Shown here piece after piece: positions 18,008 through 25,881 of a stretch of 64,000 nucleotides of DNA. This stretch comes from Chryseosolibacter indicum (GTDB taxonomy: Bacteria > Bacteroidota > Bacteroidia > Cytophagales > Cyclobacteriaceae), in NCBI RefSeq assembly GCF_018598585.1, contig NZ_JAHESD010000007.1, forward strand, positions 1 through 64,000, written 5' to 3'. Made by a program: the position numbers and the translations under genes. Every line of letters starts with the position of its first letter. The stretch's first letter is position 1. A model generated the notes under the pieces. That model was not told the origin of the DNA. It searched no databases and saw nothing but the letters and a program-made list of their open reading frames with translations.

Positions 18008-19051
18008 ATGCAATCGCTTTTTCAAAGGAAACGTCTTTTACTTGTTCATATATCCTTTTGGTTAATGTACCTCTCCTTTTTCCTTTACCAGGTAAGCCAT
18101 TTCAGGCACGGTAAAGATTTTGAATGGGGACGCGCAACAACGTTTGCAGCCGTACAACTTTTGTCGACCATGTTGGTAGTCTATTTAAACTACTTTATTT
18201 TCTTTCCGAGGTTTCTTGTTCAACAAAAATTATGGAAGTACCTGCTTGAGTTCTTGGTGCCTTTTGCTATTATTATCTTTGCGCGCGTACACCTACAAAG
18301 GTATCTTATTGATGGGTACACCTATCAACGACAATATTTCTATTCGCATATTTATGTTGTTGAACTTGTTATAGTTACCCTATTCATCACTGGGTTTATA
18401 GCCATGCTTCGCTTTGCTGCCGACTGGTTTGAGCTCATGGCCACCAAGCGCGAAATTGAAAACGAAAGGCTTACCGCTGAATTAAACTTTTTAAAGGCAC
18501 AAATTAACCCGCATTTTCTTTTTAATACTTTAAATAACCTTTACTATCTGGCCTATACCAACTCATCAAATACTACAGAGGTAATAGCCAAGCTATCGCA
18601 GATGATGCGGTATATGATCTATGATTCTAACCACGACCGGGTACCATTAACAAAAGAGATTGAATACATGGAAAATTATATAAGCCTTGAACGTTTGAGA
18701 CTTAACAATCAAATTCCAATATCTTTCGATATAACCGGCGATGTTGATAGATACCTGATTGCTCCATTTATCTTTATAACTTTTTTAGAGAATGCTTTTA
18801 AACACGGTGTAAGTAACACAAACCCGAAAGCGTGGGTAAAGGTGGGTATTCGTTTACAGGGCAATATTTGCATTTATACCGTAGAAAACAGTAAGATTAC
18901 TTCTGCAAAACCAGAAGCAGAAGAAAAATCAGGGATAGGATTGCAAAATGTCCAACGAAGACTAGAGTTGAGTTATCCAAAGCGGCATGAACTTAAAGTT
19001 GAAGATGGGTCAGGTCAATACAAAATAACTTTAACGCTTACATTATTATGA
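18008..19051 (+). CDS. LytS/YehU-type membrane sensor histidine kinase
   Basis: Sensor kinase of the His_kinase (LytS) class that pairs with LytTR regulators. Four transmembrane helices at about 10-29, 45-65, 79-95 and 115-137, a short coiled linker, then the H-box AQINPHFLFNTLNNL with the phospho-acceptor at about H169, N-box FLENAFKHGVS and a final GIGLQNVQRRL. There is no large periplasmic sensor, so it may sense membrane state or a partner protein. Start: a TTG 18 bases upstream is in frame but lies inside a TATTTTTG promoter element, so the ATG at 18008 is chosen. Overlaps the next gene by four bases (ATGA). Confidence 0.9.
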   Translation: MQSLFQRKRLLLVHISFWLMYLSFFLYQVSHFRHGKDFEWGRATTFAAVQLLSTMLVVYLNYFIFFPRFLVQQKLWKYLLEFLVPFAIIIFARVHLQRYLIDGYTYQRQYFYSHIYVVELVIVTLFITGFIAMLRFAADWFELMATKREIENERLTAELNFLKAQINPHFLFNTLNNLYYLAYTNSSNTTEVIAKLSQMMRYMIYDSNHDRVPLTKEIEYMENYISLERLRLNNQIPISFDITGDVDRYLIAPFIFITFLENAFKHGVSNTNPKAWVKVGIRLQGNICIYTVENSKITSAKPEAEEKSGIGLQNVQRRLELSYPKRHELKVEDGSGQYKITLTLTLL

Positions 19052-19767
19052 TAAGATGTTTGATTGTAGACGATGAGCCTTTAGCACGTAATCTTTTATC
19101 TGATTATGTTAAAAAAGTACCCTACCTTCAACTGATTGACGCCTGCCCCAATCCATTAACCGCGCTTGAAGTAATAAGAAATAATAATGTAGACCTTCTG
19201 CTCCTCGACATCCAGATGCCTGAAATAACAGGACTTACGCTTCTAAAGACCTTACAAAAGAAACCATTTGTGATACTAACAACAGCATACTCGGAGTATG
19301 CCCTTGAGGGATATGAACTTGATGTTATAGACTACCTGTTAAAGCCTATTACTTTTGAACGCTTTCTGAAAGCTGTTGAAAAAATGAATCAACGGATCCA
19401 ATTGCCTGAGGCATCAGAAGAAACAACTGCAATCAAAGAGCCGGCGCAACCTTTTGTGTTCGTTAAAGACGGCACCAAGCTGGTTAAAGTTCAGTGGGAA
19501 GATATTTTATATGTAGAAGGGCTTAAAGATTATGTTACAATTCATACCAAAATCCAGAAAGTTGTTACCCTTCAGCGGCTTAAGAGCCTGGAAACACAAC
19601 TACCTGTTAACCAATTTGTAAGAGTACATCACTCTTATATTGTAGCGCTTAAAGCAATTGATGCCGTCCATCGGAACGAGATCCAGATAGGGTCTACTTT
19701 TATACCGATCAGTGATAGCTATAAGAAGACCTTCCGTGAAATTGTTGAGAAGAACCAGATGCAGTAA
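19048..19767 (+). CDS. LytTR-family response regulator
   Basis: DNA-binding response regulator. The receiver domain (about 1-120) has the acidic pair D8/D9, phospho-acceptor D54 (LLLLDIQMP) and the conserved KP in DYLLKPITF. The LytTR DNA-binding domain (about 140-237) shows ILYVEGLKDYVTIHT, LKSLETQLP and FVRVHHSYIV. Its start overlaps the kinase stop by four bases, indicating translational coupling. Targets are unknown; the divergent TonB receptor is a candidate by position. Confidence 0.93.
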   Translation: MIRCLIVDDEPLARNLLSDYVKKVPYLQLIDACPNPLTALEVIRNNNVDLLLLDIQMPEITGLTLLKTLQKKPFVILTTAYSEYALEGYELDVIDYLLKPITFERFLKAVEKMNQRIQLPEASEETTAIKEPAQPFVFVKDGTKLVKVQWEDILYVEGLKDYVTIHTKIQKVVTLQRLKSLETQLPVNQFVRVHHSYIVALKAIDAVHRNEIQIGSTFIPISDSYKKTFREIVEKNQMQ

Positions 19768-19795
19768 AAAATATTTTCACCTGCTATTAACTTTT

Positions 19796-19826
19796 TTTGC
19801 AGATATCGAAATCTCTTATACTTTTG
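19796..19826 (+). promoter_or_regulatory. tRNA-Val promoter, exact Bacteroidota consensus
   Basis: TTTG (19796-19799), spacer of 19, TACTTTTG (19819-19826): an exact match to TTTG-N19-21-TAnnTTTG. The predicted start lies a few bases before the mature tRNA 5' end. It serves as the reference promoter for judging the weaker ones in this window. Confidence 0.8.
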
Positions 19827-19841
19827 CAATCCCAATTCAAT

Positions 19842-19916
19842 GGGAGCTTAGCTCAGCTGGTTCAGAGCATCTGCCTTACAAGCAGAGGGTCGGGGGTTCG
19901 AATCCCTCAGCTCCCA
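19842..19916 (+). tRNA. tRNA-Val (anticodon UAC)
   Basis: A full cloverleaf can be drawn over 75 bases. Acceptor GGGAGCT pairs with AGCTCCC, D-arm GCTC/GAGC, anticodon stem TCTGC/GCAGA with loop CTTACAA giving anticodon TAC (valine), T-arm GGGGG/CCCTC with loop TTCGAAT, discriminator A. The 3' CCA is not encoded. Flanked by an exact promoter and a terminator, so it is a single-gene unit. Confidence 0.97.
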
Positions 19917-19922
19917 CATCAC

Positions 19923-19956
19923 AAACCTCGGTCTAAAACCGAGGTTTTGTTTTTTA
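19923..19956 (+). terminator. Rho-independent terminator after tRNA-Val
   Basis: Perfect nine-pair stem AAACCTCGG (19923-19931) with CCGAGGTTT (19939-19947), seven-base loop, followed by a T-rich tail TGTTTTTT. Confidence 0.88.
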
Positions 19957-20123
19957 TGCCACCTTTACGTTCGACAAGATCCAGGAACGCTCACTCGTAG
20001 TCCTATTATTGCAAAGGCCGTAGATTCCGTCGCAATTTCTTTGGCACATTATAGTCTCTCGCGTAGGCACGAATTACAGATGAAAAGCGTGCTCCTTTTA
20101 TTTAATAAATAACATTTAAATAG

Positions 20124-20239
20124 CTGGCAAATACATTCTGCCAGTACCGTGCGAGCACCATGCCAGCACCATGTCTGCGAGAAAATACCCCCGTTTCTCG
20201 CAGACATACCGCACGCACGGTGCCGGCATGGTGCTGGCA
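20124..20239. repeat. Large nested imperfect palindrome, possibly REP/MITE-like
   Basis: A 14-pair perfect inner stem ATGTCTGCGAGAAA (20171-20184) / TTTCTCGCAGACAT (20194-20207) with a nine-base loop lies inside outer arms TGCCAGCACCATG (20161-20173) / CATGGTGCTGGCA (20227-20239); CCGTGCG (20147-20153) also matches an inverted copy in the right arm. The left side repeats AGCACCATG directly (20154-20162, 20165-20173), and near-copies lie inverted on the right. A smaller hairpin CTGGCA/TGCCAG (20124-20144) precedes it. The element looks richer in G and C than its A/T-rich surroundings. No T-run follows. Confidence 0.7.
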
Positions 20240-20346
20240 TCGGAGACTCCCGAGCTTCTTAGCCTGTTATGAGGATGGGTAAGCTGGACTGCCTGGCAAA
20301 AGCGCATCTGAGCTGCAGTTGAAGGTTTCTTCAGTTAAAACTTTAT

Positions 20347-20377
20347 TTTGAATTGTCCGTTTCAGAATACATATTTG
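20347..20377 (+). promoter_or_regulatory. TetR-gene promoter
   Basis: TTTG (20347-20350), spacer of 19, CATATTTG (20370-20377): one mismatch from TAnnTTTG. The predicted start falls at or close to the ATG at 20384, suggesting a very short leader or leaderless message. Confidence 0.5.
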
Positions 20378-20383
20378 CCTCCG

Positions 20384-20962
20384 ATGCCGCGCAATGTTGA
20401 GTTTAACGAAGAAGAAGCAATCCAAAAAGCCATGGAAGTTTTCTGGGAGAAAGGCTATAATGCTACTTCGCTTCGCGACCTCACAGATGCTATGAAAATC
20501 AACAGTAGCAGCCTTTACAACACTATAGGTGATAAGCAGGAATTATTCGTAAGGTGTGTTAAGCACTATACCGACATCAGGAAAAGAGACCTTCAAAAGC
20601 GGTTGGCTAGTTCAAAATCTCCGTTTACCATACTGGTTGACTACATTAACGATGCTGTTGATGTTATCATCAGTGGCGATAACAGCTGTATGGCCGTGAA
20701 GACAGCTTTTGAGGTGGCAACCAATGATCAACGCGTTAAGGATATTCTTAAAGAAGACAGCGGCTCTGCCTATCAGTTCTTATACACATTGATCAAAAAA
20801 GCTATTGAAGAGGGGGAGATATCTCCGGAAGAAGATGCCGAGGTACTTGCTGACTACTTCATCAGCACCTGGACGGGCTGGTACGAGTCGTACATTCTTC
20901 ATAAAGATCCTATCAAGATCAGGAAGATGGCGCAGTACTTCATTAAACAAATCTCCAAGTAA
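20384..20962 (+). CDS. TetR/AcrR-family transcriptional regulator
   Basis: One-component repressor. The N-terminal helix-turn-helix is clear (AMEVFWEKGYNATSLRDLTD, then MKINSSSLYNTIGDKQELF), followed by a helical ligand-binding domain (192 residues in all). An in-frame TTG 36 bases upstream overlaps the promoter -33 element, so ATG 20384 (MPRNVEFN) is chosen. The next gene encodes an SDR in the same direction 93 bases on, with repeated sequence between them, which suggests that the regulator controls the SDR gene. Ligand unknown. Confidence 0.9.
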   Translation: MPRNVEFNEEEAIQKAMEVFWEKGYNATSLRDLTDAMKINSSSLYNTIGDKQELFVRCVKHYTDIRKRDLQKRLASSKSPFTILVDYINDAVDVIISGDNSCMAVKTAFEVATNDQRVKDILKEDSGSAYQFLYTLIKKAIEEGEISPEEDAEVLADYFISTWTGWYESYILHKDPIKIRKMAQYFIKQISK

Positions 20963-20981
20963 ATTTTTTTATTCCTTTTTG

Positions 20982-21031
20982 AAACAATCATTTTAAAATA
21001 ATTCAAGTCAGCACTCATTTTAAAACAATCA
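20982..21031. promoter_or_regulatory. Duplicated motif between tetR and SDR gene (candidate operator)
   Basis: AAACAATCA occurs at 20982-20990 and 21023-21031, and CATTTTAAAA at 20989-20998 and 21016-21025. The block is thus partly duplicated, in the gap just before the SDR gene. TetR-type regulators usually bind next to their own target genes, so this is a reasonable operator candidate. Confidence 0.4.
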
Positions 21032-21055
21032 ATTCAGAATCACTAAATAAACAAC

Positions 21056-21847
21056 ATGGAAAACAAAACAATCTACAAAGACCTTCAAGGCAAAAGAGCA
21101 TTGGTAACAGGTGGCACCAAGGGCATTGGAAAAGCAATTGCCGATCAGTTGGCACAGGCAGGTGCTCAGGTTATTGTATCGGCGAGAAATTATCCTGTTG
21201 ATACACTGGCTCATCATTTTATTGCGGCAGACTTAACACGGCCTGACCACGTATCAAAACTAGAACAAGAGATCAACGAGAAGTTTGGCGGAATTGATAT
21301 TCTGATTAATAATGTTGGTGGTTTAACCACACCAAGCGGAGGTTTCAGTACGCTAACAGATCAGCATTGGGAAAGTGAGTTGCAATTGAATCTGCTTGCA
21401 GCCATCCGCCTCGACAGGGTTCTATTGCCAAAAATGCTTGATCAGAAAAGTGGTGTAATCATTCATATATCTTCCGTTGCCGGCAGACAGCCTCTCTGGC
21501 ATCTCAATATGGCCTATGCTGTTTCCAAAGCTGCATTAAATAGTTACAGTAAAACACTATCTTCTGAGCTTGCCAGCAAAGGCATACGTGTGCTTACGGT
21601 ATCTCCTGGCGCCACCAAAACTCCCCCAATGGAAAAGGTTATTCATGACCTGGCTGCATCTCAAGGTATTCCTGTTGATGATGCCTTTCAGCAATTACTA
21701 AATCATGTGGGAGGCATACCGATGGGTAGAATGGCTGAACCTGAAGAAGTGGCATCGCTGGTTCATTTCCTGGTTTCACCAGCTGCAGCATACCTCACAG
21801 GAGCTAATTACGCGATTGACGGCGGCTCTTTACCGGTTGTTAACTAG
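21056..21847 (+). CDS. SDR-family oxidoreductase under probable TetR control
   Basis: Classical short-chain dehydrogenase (263 residues). Cofactor motif TGGTKGIG, NNVGG in place of the usual NNAG, catalytic HISSVAG serine and YAVSK Tyr/Lys are present, with the C-terminal LTGANYAIDGGS. The shortened region between the cofactor motif and the FIAADLTRPD segment gives a compact N-terminal half. It follows a TetR gene, which in many bacteria regulates an adjacent SDR involved in detoxifying or modifying small carbonyl compounds. Substrate not identifiable. It ends at a hairpin shared with the convergent gene. Confidence 0.88.
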   Translation: MENKTIYKDLQGKRALVTGGTKGIGKAIADQLAQAGAQVIVSARNYPVDTLAHHFIAADLTRPDHVSKLEQEINEKFGGIDILINNVGGLTTPSGGFSTLTDQHWESELQLNLLAAIRLDRVLLPKMLDQKSGVIIHISSVAGRQPLWHLNMAYAVSKAALNSYSKTLSSELASKGIRVLTVSPGATKTPPMEKVIHDLAASQGIPVDDAFQQLLNHVGGIPMGRMAEPEEVASLVHFLVSPAAAYLTGANYAIDGGSLPVVN

Positions 21848-21859
21848 ATTTTATATTAG

Positions 21860-21886
21860 AGGTGCATGTCTAAAACACATGCACCT
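21860..21886. terminator. Convergent hairpin between SDR and SnoaL-like genes
   Basis: Perfect ten-pair stem AGGTGCATGT (21860-21869) / ACATGCACCT (21877-21886), seven-base loop. No T-run on either strand, so termination strength is uncertain, but the position between two convergent stops supports a bidirectional terminator. Confidence 0.55.
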
Positions 21887-22271
21887 AATCTATTTGATCA
21901 CGGATAGCTTCTCTATCAATCAATGACAATACCTCGCTGATCTTACCATTAACGAGCTTATAAAATACATGCTCGGAGAAAGAGACTCTTCTTCCGTTTA
22001 CAACAACGCCCATAAATTCACCGGCTGGCGTACAATTAAAATTCAAACGGCACGCAATGGTATCTTCATTCGCTACTAGCAAGCCAATCTCAAAGTACAG
22101 ATCAGGTATGTCTTTAAAGTTCTGGGCAAGCAGATTCTGATAGTCTTTTAAATGCATTGCTTTTTTATTGTACGTGAGATCTTCATTTACAAACAGATCA
22201 AGATCCTGAAGCCTTCTGTTGTTGAGGCAGCTTATATAATTTTGATAGAACTGGGTGAGATTTGAATCCAT
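21885..22271 (-). CDS. SnoaL-like / NTF2-fold protein
   Basis: Small (128 residues) cone-fold protein of the NTF2/SnoaL type. Recognisable features are the N-terminal helix with FYQNYISCLNNRR, DLTYNKKAMHLKDYQNLL, and the strand pair GEFMGVVVNGRRVSFSEHVFYK followed by GKISEVLSLIDREAIRDQ (pieces of a typical SnoaL core). Members are often cyclases, isomerases or ligand-binding proteins. No catalytic assignment is possible. Convergent with the SDR gene with overlapping terminator hairpin. Confidence 0.75.
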   Translation of the reverse strand: MDSNLTQFYQNYISCLNNRRLQDLDLFVNEDLTYNKKAMHLKDYQNLLAQNFKDIPDLYFEIGLLVANEDTIACRLNFNCTPAGEFMGVVVNGRRVSFSEHVFYKLVNGKISEVLSLIDREAIRDQID

Positions 22272-22603
22272 TTTGCCTTATTACCTTTAGTATAGAGCAA
22301 AAAACCTTACGCCAGCAAATACAAAAACATTGCTAAGCGCGGGTATCAGACATTCATTATCGTCGTATTAACCCATGTTCCTAAGGCTCCTCTAACTGTC
22401 CTCCAAGTCCCCTCCAATACTTTCAAATACCTTTCCGAGACTTTCCCAAGCTTTCTCAGACTTCCTAGGCTTTACGTTAAATAGTGGTGATTTTGCTTGA
22501 TTACGGTTAAACTTACGAGTATGATTTTGCCTTTAATCATAATAAAACCAACTTATCTCGGTTTCAATTAAGTACGTATTTTTGCAATACTATTCTTTTA
22601 CCA
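22272..22603. other. Intergenic region with phased pyrimidine-rich repeat
   Basis: No gene is seen. 22386-22475 is strongly C/T-rich on the + strand, with CTTTC-like units starting at 22420, 22431, 22441, 22451, 22461 and 22470, a spacing of about 10 bases. A -7-type element TATTTTTG lies at 22577-22584 in front of the AsmA-like gene. Confidence 0.5.
22577..22584 (+). promoter_or_regulatory. Putative -7 element of the AsmA-like gene
   Basis: TATTTTTG matches TAnnTTTG exactly, 20 bases before the start codon. I see no good -33 TTTG at the right distance, so only the -7 half is supported. Confidence 0.35.
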
Positions 22604-25093
22604 TTGAAGACGCTTCGCAAGCTCCTTTTTTATATTTCACTTACAATTGGCATTCTGTTAATTGCACTGGTAGCATCTGTTTTCCTGTTTAAGGATAAGA
22701 TCATCAACGAGTTTATCAGAGAAGCCAATAAGAGTCTTAACACTCCCGTAAAGGTTGGAAAAATAGATGTCTCTGTTTTCCAGCAATTTCCCAAGCTCTC
22801 CATTGTAATAACCGACGTTTATGTTGAAGACAGCCATCATGGTCAGTACCCGCTTTTAACAGCCAAAAAAATTTCGTTTCAGATGAATCCCATTGAAGTA
22901 TGGCAGGGGAATTACAAGATTGAAGGATTAAAGATTATTGATAGCGAAACGAATTTCAAGATCAACGCGGACGGAGAAAATAACTATAAGATCTTAAAGA
23001 AAACCAAAAGCACAGGAAAAGAAACAGTGAGCTTTGCATTAAATAATGTTGAGCTGGAGAAAACCGTCTTTAACTATTTCGACCTTTACGGGAAACAAAA
23101 CCTCAGGTTCTCAAGTAAGGCGTTGACTGCTTCCATTGGCATTACTGACTTTAACTACAACATAAAGGCAAAAGGCCAGCTCACTACTGAAAAAATTGAG
23201 ATAGAAGGTAAGCCCTACCTTGCCGGAAAAGCATTTAACATTCAAAGTAGTCTTATCTATAACGATAAGGATAAAACACTTTTAATAGATCCATCTTTAC
23301 TCGAACTTGGAAAAGCATCTTTTAATGTAAGTGGCTCCTACGCCTGGAAAGAGAAAAACCTGATAGACCTTACCACAGAAGGCACCAATACATCGATACA
23401 AACCATCCTCTCGCTACTGCCACAAACTGTTAGTAGCAGTGTTGAGAAATACAGAAGTGAAGGCGATGTATATTTTAAATCGAGATTAAAAGGAGAGATC
23501 GGCAAGAACAAACACCCGTCTTTCTCCGCAGAGTTCGGGTTTGATAATGCAACCATTTATCACCCTGAATACAAATCGAAAATAGAAAAAGCGACCTTGC
23601 AGGGCTCATTTGCCAGCGGTACGTACAGCGATCTCAGGCAAGGTTCTCTGGTTCTTAAAAATGTAAGAGGCGAACTCAACGGCGAGCCTTTCCAGGCAGA
23701 CTTTGTTCTCAATAATTTTGTTGACCCTGCTATCATTTTTAAGTTCAAGGGCAAGCTGGATGCATCATCTGTACTCGGCTTCTACCCTATAGAATCAATT
23801 GAAGAGGCCAACGGATCGCTTACTACAGACATTGCTTTCGAAGGGAAGATCGGTCTTCTTAAAAACAAGGCTACAGCACAACGTGTCTCAACGCAGGGAA
23901 CTATTGATCTTAACAACATTACCCTCACATACGGCGAGCACAAGATTAAACTCCAGCAATTAAACGGAAGCTTACAGTTTAGTAACAATGATCTCGCGCT
24001 AAGCAACGTAAAAGGGAAACTCGGCAAATCTGATTTTCTTCTTAATGGATTCTTTAAAAACGTCATTACTTTTCTGCTTTTCGACAACCAGCCTATTGGC
24101 ATTGAAACCGATCTCAAATCTGCTTTTTTAGACCTGGATGAAATCTTTGCCCTAAGCTTCGGCACTAAGTCAGCAGAGAAAGAAGAGCAGTACGAATTTG
24201 CAATCTCGCGCAATGTTAACCTTAACTTTAATTGTGATGTAACCAAACTACGCTACAGAAAATTTAATGCAAGGAATATCAAAGGCGATTTACTGGTAAA
24301 AAATGAGGTGGCGGTATCAAGGAATTTATCGTTCCAATCCATGGGGGGCGACATGACTTTATCAGGAATTGTTGACGCTAAAAATCATAAGGCTATAGAC
24401 CTTGTGAGTACGGTAAAGCTGAATGGCATCCACGTGGACAGCGCCTTCTATGTGTTCGAAAACTTCAACCAGGATTTTATTAAAGACAAACATCTAAAAG
24501 GCCGCACCTTTGCAGAAGTTAATTTGGAAATGACCTTTAACCAGAACCTAAGGTTATTTCCGGAAACATTAATCGCAGATATCGGCATGGTTATTAAAAA
24601 CGGCGAGCTCAACAACTTTGAGCCCATGAAAAAATTAAATAAATACCTTGATGATGAAAGCCTGAGCAAACTCCGCTTTTCGGATATAAAGAACGACATC
24701 CACATAGAAAACAAAACTGTTTACATACCCCAAATGGAGATCAGAAGTAATGTTACCGATTTAAAAGTAAGTGGCACACATACCTTTGATCAGCGCATCG
24801 AGTACCGCATTGTTACTCCCCTAAGAAGAAAAAGAATTGTAGATGTTGAAGCACAAAATGCTATTGAAGAAACAGGGGGCCAGTCGAAGCTCTTCCTTAA
24901 AATTTATGGAACCACAGATAACTATCGCATAGCCTATGACGTGGAAGCTGTACGGAAGAAAATCGGGAACGATATCAAGCGCGAAGTACAGGAGCTGAAG
25001 GATGCTTTTAAAGGCAAGAAGCAACAAAAGGAAATCGAGTTACAAAAAGATGATTATTTCGATTGGGATGATCAGACTCCTCAGGATAATTAG
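22604..25093 (+). CDS. AsmA-family inner-membrane protein
   Basis: Large envelope protein (829 residues) of the AsmA class, a bridge-like lipid-transfer family anchored in the inner membrane and extending into the periplasm. One N-terminal transmembrane helix (about 8-30, YISLTIGILLIALVASVFLF) is followed by NTPVKVGKIDVSVFQQFPKL, the typical AsmA opening, and long runs of alternating beta-strand pattern with repeated function-defining sequences such as LNNVELEKTVFNYFD. The tail is rich in Lys/Glu/Gln and Asp. The start codon is TTG: there is no in-frame ATG near enough to keep the membrane helix. Stands alone between two long gaps. Confidence 0.85.
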   Translation: MKTLRKLLFYISLTIGILLIALVASVFLFKDKIINEFIREANKSLNTPVKVGKIDVSVFQQFPKLSIVITDVYVEDSHHGQYPLLTAKKISFQMNPIEVWQGNYKIEGLKIIDSETNFKINADGENNYKILKKTKSTGKETVSFALNNVELEKTVFNYFDLYGKQNLRFSSKALTASIGITDFNYNIKAKGQLTTEKIEIEGKPYLAGKAFNIQSSLIYNDKDKTLLIDPSLLELGKASFNVSGSYAWKEKNLIDLTTEGTNTSIQTILSLLPQTVSSSVEKYRSEGDVYFKSRLKGEIGKNKHPSFSAEFGFDNATIYHPEYKSKIEKATLQGSFASGTYSDLRQGSLVLKNVRGELNGEPFQADFVLNNFVDPAIIFKFKGKLDASSVLGFYPIESIEEANGSLTTDIAFEGKIGLLKNKATAQRVSTQGTIDLNNITLTYGEHKIKLQQLNGSLQFSNNDLALSNVKGKLGKSDFLLNGFFKNVITFLLFDNQPIGIETDLKSAFLDLDEIFALSFGTKSAEKEEQYEFAISRNVNLNFNCDVTKLRYRKFNARNIKGDLLVKNEVAVSRNLSFQSMGGDMTLSGIVDAKNHKAIDLVSTVKLNGIHVDSAFYVFENFNQDFIKDKHLKGRTFAEVNLEMTFNQNLRLFPETLIADIGMVIKNGELNNFEPMKKLNKYLDDESLSKLRFSDIKNDIHIENKTVYIPQMEIRSNVTDLKVSGTHTFDQRIEYRIVTPLRRKRIVDVEAQNAIEETGGQSKLFLKIYGTTDNYRIAYDVEAVRKKIGNDIKREVQELKDAFKGKKQQKEIELQKDDYFDWDDQTPQDN

Positions 25094-25479
25094 CGCGCTG
25101 TATCAATGGTTTTACTTTTAAATTACATTAATAAACTTGGTTCGCTCATAAAAAGGAGGCTATTGAGATAGAAGAAGTAGCTTGTCCGTTGGGTGCTTAT
25201 TCTCTACTCGGTCTTGAACTGTAATGATAATTGTCTGATCAAAACTGTCTCTTATTTAAATTCATTATAAAAACCTGTAAAAAGGTCTGCTTTTCTTTCG
25301 ACAGGCGACAATTTCATCTTAAACGAATCCCTTAGTTATAAACCTTACCGGAGTACATCTTATCCTGTCTTTACTTGTGTAAAACTTACATGATTATCAT
25401 CACGGATTATTGCCTTTTATAACTACCGGGCTATCTAATGTTATATTTTTTATAAATTGCAGTGCCCTCACCAATAACC
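25094..25479. other. Long intergenic region before response regulator
   Basis: No gene, tRNA or strong hairpin is seen. The region is A/T-rich and only short open frames of about 20 codons occur. Confidence 0.4.
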
Positions 25480-25881
25480 ATGCACCAAAATTCAAGTTTT
25501 CTGATTATTGATGATAGCTACATCGATCGTATTGTTACTGCGTCGATGCTCAAAACTACATTTGAAGAATGTGTTGTGCATGAGGTAAATGGTGCCATGG
25601 AGGGTTTACAATTTTTAACGGAGAAGAAATACCAGGCGCCGTTGGTGATTTTGTTGGATATAAAAATGCCAAAGGTTGATGGCTTCGACTTTCTTGCACG
25701 ACTTGAAAAAACAGATGACATCGCGAAAGAAGACCTGGCAATTATCATGCTTAGTTCTACTATAGACCCAACTGACATTCAAAAAGCAAAGGAGAATACA
25801 AATGTGAAGAAATTGTTAAGCAAACCCCTTTCTATACAAGAGCTCAATCTTGTATTACATGCTATGAAATTGCTTCCTTAA
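25480..25881 (+). CDS. Single-domain (CheY-like) response regulator
   Basis: Stand-alone receiver domain with no output domain (133 residues). Acidic pair D11/D12 (LIIDDS), phospho-acceptor D60 (ILLDIKMP), Ser in MLSSTID and the conserved Lys in LLSKPLS are all intact. It may act as a phosphotransfer intermediate or bind a partner protein; no kinase gene adjoins it. An in-frame GTG 18 bases upstream is possible, but ATG (MHQNSSFLIIDD) fits the domain better. Its end overlaps the convergent DUF2461 gene by 20 bases. Confidence 0.9.
   Translation: MHQNSSFLIIDDSYIDRIVTASMLKTTFEECVVHEVNGAMEGLQFLTEKKYQAPLVILLDIKMPKVDGFDFLARLEKTDDIAKEDLAIIMLSSTIDPTDIQKAKENTNVKKLLSKPLSIQELNLVLHAMKLLP

Larger units (their letters stand above)
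19957..20383. other. Gene-free region between tRNA-Val terminator and TetR gene
   Basis: Contains the palindromic element at 20124-20239 and the TetR promoter at 20347-20377. Short open frames across the palindrome are mirror images of it and are not credible genes. No copy of the tRNA 3' end is seen, so there is no sign of an attachment-site duplication. Confidence 0.5.

Noticed and set aside
19842-20239. A tRNA-linked integration site
   Set aside because: No duplicate of the tRNA 3' end and no integrase or mobile genes are seen in the window.
20049-20307. Short open frames across the palindrome after tRNA-Val
   Set aside because: They are rich in Cys, Arg and His because they read the palindrome; arms and loop explain the coding potential.
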